A stretch of 64,000 bases of DNA from CAWBYL01 sp963793025 (GTDB lineage: Bacteria > Actinomycetota > Acidimicrobiia > Acidimicrobiales > Acidimicrobilacustridaceae): NCBI GenBank assembly GCA_963793025.1, contig CAWBYL010000002.1, forward strand, positions 62,001-126,000, written 5' to 3'. Below the pieces are notes generated by a model. The model had not been told where the DNA came from. It searched no databases and was given only the letters and a program-made list of their open reading frames with translations. Position numbers and translations under genes: made by a program. Numbering within the stretch: position 1 is the first letter of the stretch; each line of letters starts with the position of its first letter. Positions 59,676 to 64,000 of this stretch are shown here, piece after piece.

Positions 59676-60779
59676 TCAGTGGCCGAGCGACGCCGTCGGT
59701 GACGGGGCCCGGCCCTGTCGACCCCGCACCACCGTGGCCACGAACGGCGAGGTGGCGGCTCGCACCAGCGCCCGGTAGCCCGCACCGAAGGTGATCTCGC
59801 TCCCGACCTCGGGGCGGGCGGTCCCGGCGTCGAGCACGAGGTGGTCGCTGCTGGCGCCGAGGATGGTCAGGCCGATGGGCGGGACCAGATCCGACGGGTC
59901 GACGTCCTGATGGCCGAGAGCCACGATCACCCGGCACGTGTCCCCTCGGTCCGCGACGGCGACCGGTGGCCCGAAGGCGGTCTGGCCCAGGTCGCCCCGC
60001 GGGAGCGTTGGTTTGACCTTGGCCTCGATGACCTCGCCGACCACGGTGATGGCATCGGTGTGCAGGCCGGCGAGAGGGCGGCGGTCGAGCGGGTCCCGAC
60101 CGAGCAGGATCGACTCACCCAGCCTCAGGTCGTTCACCCGACCACACGACTCGGCGGCGAGGGCCCATCCGAGGTTGGCCGAGTTGCCGCCCGACACGAC
60201 CGCCAGCTCGATCCCGAAGGTGGCGTCGATGGTGTCGGCCAGGGCCGAGAGCTCGGCCATGTTGGTGGCGTCGGGGACCACGCCGCTCTGGCAGGCCAGG
60301 TTGGTCCCGATGCCGTGGAGGGTGATGGCCGGGAGGCGCAGCACCGCGGCGGCCACCGACTCCAGGTCGGCGGGGAGGATCCCCTCGCGCAGGTCACCGA
60401 GCTCGACCATGAGCACCACCTTGTGGCGGCGTCCGGTGTGGCGGGCCTCGACCGACAGGGCCGTCACGACCTCGAGCTCGGAGTTGAGGGTGACGTCGGC
60501 CTGCAGGACGGTCCGGGCGATCTGGCTGGGCAGCGGTGAGCGCACCAGCGTCATCGGCGCCGGCACGCGGGCCCGGCGCAGGCCTTCGATGTTGTCGATC
60601 CGGCTGTCGCCCAGCCCGTTCACGCCGGCCCGCACCAGGGCGGCGGCGACCTCGGGGGCGCCGAGCACCGCCTTGGTGATGCCGGTGACGCCGATCCCCT
60701 TGGGGGCCAGCGCCTCGACCAGCGTCCGGGCGTTGTGGTGGATCTTGTCGAGATCGATCTCCAACCGGGGAGTGGTCAA
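59676..60779 (-). CDS. Alanine/ornithine-type PLP amino-acid racemase
   Basis: A 367-aa PLP-dependent racemase of the alanine-racemase TIM-barrel fold, close to the ornithine racemase/YhfX group. The PLP lysine is Lys36 in GITKAVLG; PLP phosphate binding is in the GGNSANLGWAL region and the LRLGESILLGRDP segment is typical. The exact amino acid is not readable. It overlaps the upstream DUF1611 gene by four bases (ATGA), a pairing known from D-amino-acid metabolism, where a DUF1611 N-acetyltransferase and an epimerase work in sequence. Confidence 0.87.
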   Translation of the reverse strand: MTTPRLEIDLDKIHHNARTLVEALAPKGIGVTGITKAVLGAPEVAAALVRAGVNGLGDSRIDNIEGLRRARVPAPMTLVRSPLPSQIARTVLQADVTLNSELEVVTALSVEARHTGRRHKVVLMVELGDLREGILPADLESVAAAVLRLPAITLHGIGTNLACQSGVVPDATNMAELSALADTIDATFGIELAVVSGGNSANLGWALAAESCGRVNDLRLGESILLGRDPLDRRPLAGLHTDAITVVGEVIEAKVKPTLPRGDLGQTAFGPPVAVADRGDTCRVIVALGHQDVDPSDLVPPIGLTILGASSDHLVLDAGTARPEVGSEITFGAGYRALVRAATSPFVATVVRGRQGRAPSPTASLGH

Positions 60780-62027
60780 CGCCCGTGGGTGCCGATGGCC
60801 TCCTGGAGGCGGGGGAAGGCGGTGAGGACCATGTCGACCAGACGCTCGACCGGCCGGGTGAGGGCGTCGGTGACGGGGATCCCCAACTCGGCCTCGTAGT
60901 CGGCGATGGCGTCGTCGACGTCGCCGTCGCTCATCTGCTCGTGGTTGATGGTGACGCCGATCACCTTGGTGTCGGCGAACGTCTCGATCAGGTGGATCTC
61001 GCTGGCCGCCGTGGGCATCGGCACCTTGTCGAAGTCGCCCAGGGTGACCCGGCCCGGCGCGTGCTGGAGCACGACCCCGTCGGGTCGGCTGCCGCGCAGG
61101 ATGAACGTCGAGGTGAGGTAGGCGGGGTGGCTCAGGGCCCCCTGGCCCTCGATGATGATCACGTCGGGGGCCTCGCCCTCGAAGGCCTCGACCACCGCCG
61201 CTTCCATCTCCCCGGAGCAGAACTGGGAGGGGATGGCGTCGAGGGCGACCCCGTAGCGGGCGCCCTGGATCAGGCCGGTCTGGCCCGTTCCGACCATCAC
61301 GGCGTTGAGGCCCCGGTCGCGCAGGGCCTGGGTGAGCACGGTCGCGGTGGTCCGCTTGCCGATCGCCCCGTCGGTGCCGAGCACGGCGATGCGGGGACAG
61401 GTGACCTCGGCGATCCGGCCGGTGAACATGCGCAGGTCGCGCTTGGCCGGCGGCCGGCGCACGTCCAGGATCTCGACGCCGGCGAGGGCGGCGGCGGCGG
61501 CGAACTCCGGATCGTCGTTGAGGAACTCGTGGAGGCCGTTGACCACGCCGAGGCCGAGGGCGATGGCCTCGAGCACGATCGTGCGCTCGTCGTCGGACAG
61601 CATCCCGGTGGCGGGGGCCATCCCGAAGACGAAGAAGTCAGGGAGGGTGACGGCCCGCCCGATGGCGTCGGCCAGGTCACGGCACACGGGGATGTCGTTG
61701 GCTTCACCGTCGAGCACGGTGCCGGCGTCTCGTCCCGCCTGGGTGGAGTCGATGACCGACAGGATCTCGTAGCGCTCGGAGTGGCGCACCAGTCCGTTGG
61801 CCGTCTTGCCGTCGAGCCCGCCGAAGTTGCCCTCGCAGTAGACGACGGCCGTCGGGCGTCGCGGCGCGCTCGGTGAGGCCGGGATGCATGGCGGTCACCA
61901 GCACGGGATCGGAGACCGGGCCGAGGTCGGCAACGGCGGCTGCCGGTACGGGGACGACGCTCAGGTGCCCGCCGCGGGCGGCGCTCAGGGGCGCGCCGGA
62001 CGGGTGGAACTCGGTGGGACTGGACAT
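60776..62027 (-). CDS. DUF1611 protein (DgcN-like N-acetyltransferase), one frameshift
   Basis: A ~416-aa DUF1611 protein after removing one base. The N-terminal frame (ATG 62027, ribosome-binding site GAGGAG) reads MSSPTEFHPSG to TERAATP; the frame then shifts near 61851-61857, and the corrected reading gives TAVVYCEGNFGGLDGKTANG before LVRHSERYEILSVIDSTQAG. A P-loop-like segment VLGTDGAIGKRTTA and the QGALSHPAY motif are present. Relatives (DgcN) acetylate D-glutamate before its catabolism. The substrate here is inferred only from family and partner. Without correction the visible open frame would begin in the middle of the conserved domain. Confidence 0.82.
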
Positions 62028-62138
62028 GTGCACTCCTCGAGATGGGCTCAGAGGAGGCGACGGGATCGTGACGGCCGCTTCGGGCCGAGATGTCAACGAG
62101 AGGTCCCCACTAAGACAGGCTTCGATCACCAGGGTACC

Positions 62139-62152
62139 CGGGTGGGCACCCG
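62139..62152 (-). terminator. Small hairpin downstream of pepE
   Basis: CGGGTG (62139-62144), two bases, CACCCG (62147-62152), 12 bp after the pepE stop on the minus strand. Short stem; tentative. Confidence 0.3.
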
Positions 62153-62164
62153 AACCAGCGAGGG

Positions 62165-62905
62165 TCAGCCCTCGGCCGCCGATGGCGGGCGGACGCCGTC
62201 GTCGAACGACCAGCGCATGGTCAACAGGCCGGAGACGTCGCCACCGTCGGCGAAGGCCTCCCGGCCGTCCCGCTGGAACAGGCGGGCCGGACCGTGCACC
62301 CGGGCCTGCTCGCCGCTGACGCGCAGCCACGTGCCCTCGTACATGGCCAGCACCGGGCAGTGGTTCTCCTCGAGGAACTCCTCGATGCGCTCGTCCCTCG
62401 TCTCGCCCATGTAGGTCGACGTGGGGTCGGGATCGACGTAGTGGAGGTTGATCTGGAACGGGATCAGACCCAACGCGGCGAAGCTCGGGGGAAGGCAGAT
62501 CGGCATGTCGTTGGTGGTCCGGATGGTGGGGCAGGCCACGTTGGTGCCGGCCGAGGCCCCCATGAAGCGGGTGACGCCCCGGCGCACGTTGGCGGCGAGG
62601 CCGCCGACCACGCCGAGCCCGTACAGGGTGTCGAGGAGGCGGAAGGTGTTGCCGCCGCCCATCATGACCACGTCGGCTCCGAGGATGGCCCGCCCGGGGT
62701 CGGCGCTGCGGTGGGCTGACACGACCTCGATGTCGAAGCAGCCGAAGGCGGCGGCGGCCCGGTCGGCGTAGGTGTCCCAGTCGGCCAGGGCGAAGGGCAC
62801 GAAGGTGACCCGGCTCCCGTCGACGACCTCGGCGACGGCGGCCGCGGCGTGCTCGTACATCGAAGCGCCGTGGTTGGTGGAGTTCGACAGCAGGAGCAGT
62901 TCCAT
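62165..62905 (-). CDS. pepE: Peptidase E (alpha-aspartyl dipeptidase)
   Basis: A 246-aa S51-family dipeptidase. It opens with MELLLLSNSTNHG, nearly the PepE consensus. The nucleophile is Ser118 in FMGASAGTNVA, followed by the segment PTIRTTNDMPI shared with E. coli PepE; GGGNTFRLL is the oxyanion-side loop. It hydrolyses dipeptides with an N-terminal aspartate. The ATG at 62905 is where similarity begins, whereas the open frame goes back to 62974. Transcribed in the same direction as the downstream DUF1611/racemase pair. Confidence 0.9.
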   Translation of the reverse strand: MELLLLSNSTNHGASMYEHAAAAVAEVVDGSRVTFVPFALADWDTYADRAAAAFGCFDIEVVSAHRSADPGRAILGADVVMMGGGNTFRLLDTLYGLGVVGGLAANVRRGVTRFMGASAGTNVACPTIRTTNDMPICLPPSFAALGLIPFQINLHYVDPDPTSTYMGETRDERIEEFLEENHCPVLAMYEGTWLRVSGEQARVHGPARLFQRDGREAFADGGDVSGLLTMRWSFDDGVRPPSAAEG

Positions 62906-63046
62906 GGCACCGATCCGTGGCCCGGACCGGCCGACCACCGACAGGATATGGCCGGCGATGATCACGCTGTCCATCCCGGCCGTGCTCGTTCGTCTCTACA
63001 TTGACACCGGGCGACGAGCGCCCGGGTCGAGCCAAGGAGACCCACG

Positions 63047-63394
63047 ATGCCTCTCTACGCCGCCATCATCTACAGCCAGGACCTCGACTGGTCGGCCCCG
63101 GAACAGGCGCCCACCACCGCCGAGTACGGCCGCTTCGGCCAGGAGCGGGGCGAGCTCATCCGGGGCGGTGCCGCGCTCTACCCGACCTCTACGGCCACCG
63201 TGGTGCGGGTCACCGGCGGACGGGGCGGCGAGGTCGTCACCAGCGACGGGCCCTACGCCGAGACCAAGGAGGTCCTGAGCGGCTTCTACCTCCTCGAGTG
63301 TCCGGATCTCGACGCCGCCATCGAGGTGGCATCGGAGATCCCAGGAGCCTGGGACGGGGGCGTCGAGGTCCGGCCCGTCATCCCGATGGGGTGA
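63047..63394 (+). CDS. YCII-related (DGPF) protein
   Basis: A 115-aa YCII-domain protein, ferredoxin-like fold, with the DGPYAETKE signature near residue 66 that defines the DGPF branch. Enzymatic activity is not established. AAGGAG seven to nine bases before the ATG sets the start. Its stop overlaps the GTG of an ECF sigma factor. DGPF proteins are regular partners of the ECF42 group of sigma factors, so the two are likely a functional unit. Confidence 0.9.
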   Translation: MPLYAAIIYSQDLDWSAPEQAPTTAEYGRFGQERGELIRGGAALYPTSTATVVRVTGGRGGEVVTSDGPYAETKEVLSGFYLLECPDLDAAIEVASEIPGAWDGGVEVRPVIPMG

Positions 63395-64000
63395 GCGGTT
63401 CCTCGGGGCCGGCCCGATCGGGGCCGGCCCGATCGGGCCAGCCGGTCGAGGGGGAGCTGGCCGACGTCGTGCGGGTCGAGGGCGGTCGCATTCTGGCCGT
63501 CCTCGCCGCCACGACGGGCGACCTCCAGCTGGCCGAGGACGCGGTGCAGGACGCGTCGGTGGCCGCCCTCGAGGTGTGGGGCCGAACCGGGGTGCCCGCC
63601 AACCCGGCCGGCTGGCTCTACGTGGCGGCGCGCCGCAAGGCCCTCGACGTGGTGCGGCGCGAGTCGAGTCGCCAGCGCCGCCAGGGGGAGGCGTCGACGC
63701 TGATCGACCAGCTCCGCCCCGAGGCCCCCTCGGACTCGCGGATCCGTGACGACGAGCTCCGCCTCATCTTCACCTGCTGCCACCCGGCCATCGATCTCGA
63801 CGCCCGGGTGGCCCTGGCCCTGCGCACGCTCTGCGGCCTCTCCACCGCCGAGGTCGCCCGCGCCCTGCTGGTGTCGGAGCCGACCATGGCCAAGCGGCTG
63901 GTGCGCACCAAGCACAAGATCGCCACCGCCGGGATCCCGTACCGGATCCCCACCGATGCGGAGCTCCCCGCCCGGCTGGCCGGGGTGGGCGCGGTCATCC
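63391..64000 (+). CDS. ECF sigma factor (ECF42-like), partial at window edge
   Basis: The first 203 codons of an RNA polymerase ECF sigma factor; the gene continues beyond the window. Region 2 reads LAEDAVQDASVAALEVW and NPAGWLYVAARRKALDVVRR; the linker is DELRLIFTCCHPAIDLDARV; region 4 has LCGLSTAEVARALLVSEPTM and AKRLVRTKHKI. ECF42 proteins carry a long C-terminal extension, which would lie outside. The GTG start overlaps the TGA of the YCII gene (GTGA). The first codons contain a 15-bp tandem duplication encoding SGPARSGPARSG. Confidence 0.9.
   Translation, partial: MSGSSGPARSGPARSGQPVEGELADVVRVEGGRILAVLAATTGDLQLAEDAVQDASVAALEVWGRTGVPANPAGWLYVAARRKALDVVRRESSRQRRQGEASTLIDQLRPEAPSDSRIRDDELRLIFTCCHPAIDLDARVALALRTLCGLSTAEVARALLVSEPTMAKRLVRTKHKIATAGIPYRIPTDAELPARLAGVGAVI
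63405..63434 (+). repeat. Two-unit 15-bp tandem repeat in the sigma-factor start
   Basis: GGGGCCGGCCCGATC occurs twice in a row (63405-63419, 63420-63434). Being a multiple of three it adds five codons (GPARS) without shifting frame, in a region before the conserved domain. Confidence 0.7.

Noticed and set aside
62028..62164. Promoter of the DUF1611 gene from a TTGACA at 62091-62096 (minus strand)
   Set aside because: No -10-like hexamer with a T/A start lies at 15-20 bp spacing; a single hexamer match is not enough.

Overview
The window is about 70% GC, densely packed with genes, and rich in short-chain dehydrogenases, thiolase/DUF35 pairs, acyl-CoA-dehydrogenase-like enzymes, F420/flavin oxidoreductases (LLM, PPOX and Ddn types), TetR regulators and a DUF222/HNH gene. 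Together these point to a high-GC actinobacterium, most likely of the Acidimicrobiia (Iamia-like). That placement is an inference from gene content; there is no rRNA or other marker gene in the window. I saw no tRNA, rRNA, CRISPR array, prophage or insertion sequence, and no gene-free stretch longer than about 200 bases.

Layout. 8-3855: catabolic genes (zinc alcohol dehydrogenase, HsaA-like flavoprotein, thiolase-like protein with its DUF35 partner). 3939-13303 (minus): a head-to-tail, mostly overlapping run of five genes that carries two sets of circularly permuted ATP-grasp, alpha-E and transglutaminase domains, with a divergent Peptidase_Mx-type metalloprotease at its upstream end. 14563-22950: small housekeeping and metabolic genes (SRPBCC, GNAT, VOC, deaminase, thiolase, PPOX, a secreted protein, LLM oxidoreductase, amidohydrolase). 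23088-26641 (plus): a tight operon of TIM-barrel protein, UGSC-partner protein, Cys-type UGSC protein, short-chain dehydrogenase and a stand-alone NifU-type CxxC domain. 26604-32237: TetR, P450, sterol-desaturase-like protein, pantothenate-kinase-like protein, amidohydrolase-like protein, SDR. 32379-39257: HrpA helicase, a small membrane protein, a winged-helix regulator, then amt-glnK. 39361-48609: bicupin, secreted hydrolase, Ddn-like protein with its TetR regulator, DEAD-box helicase, ferritin-like protein, FMN reductase, pirin, LLM. 48632-59648: alcohol dehydrogenase plus a remnant of a second one, cyclase, lipoprotein hydrolase, second pirin, HNH gene, DUF5996, MFS exporter, ABC-F. 59676-64000: DUF1611 protein with an amino-acid racemase, PepE, then a YCII protein with an ECF sigma factor that runs off the edge.

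Two genome-wide signals stand out. First, nine single-base frameshifts in seven genes are all of the same sign: removing one base restores a convincing protein in each. This looks like uncorrected insertion errors in the assembly more than gene decay, so these genes should be read as probably intact. Second, at least eight genes have a TANNNT hexamer ending 6-8 bases before the start codon and no ribosome-binding site, which suggests leaderless transcripts; one of them also has a -35 element at 17-bp spacing.

The loci most worth following up are the doubled ATP-grasp/alpha-E/transglutaminase operon, the UGSC operon, and the Ddn-TetR pair, whose promoter contains two 15-bp inverted repeats around its -10 box.
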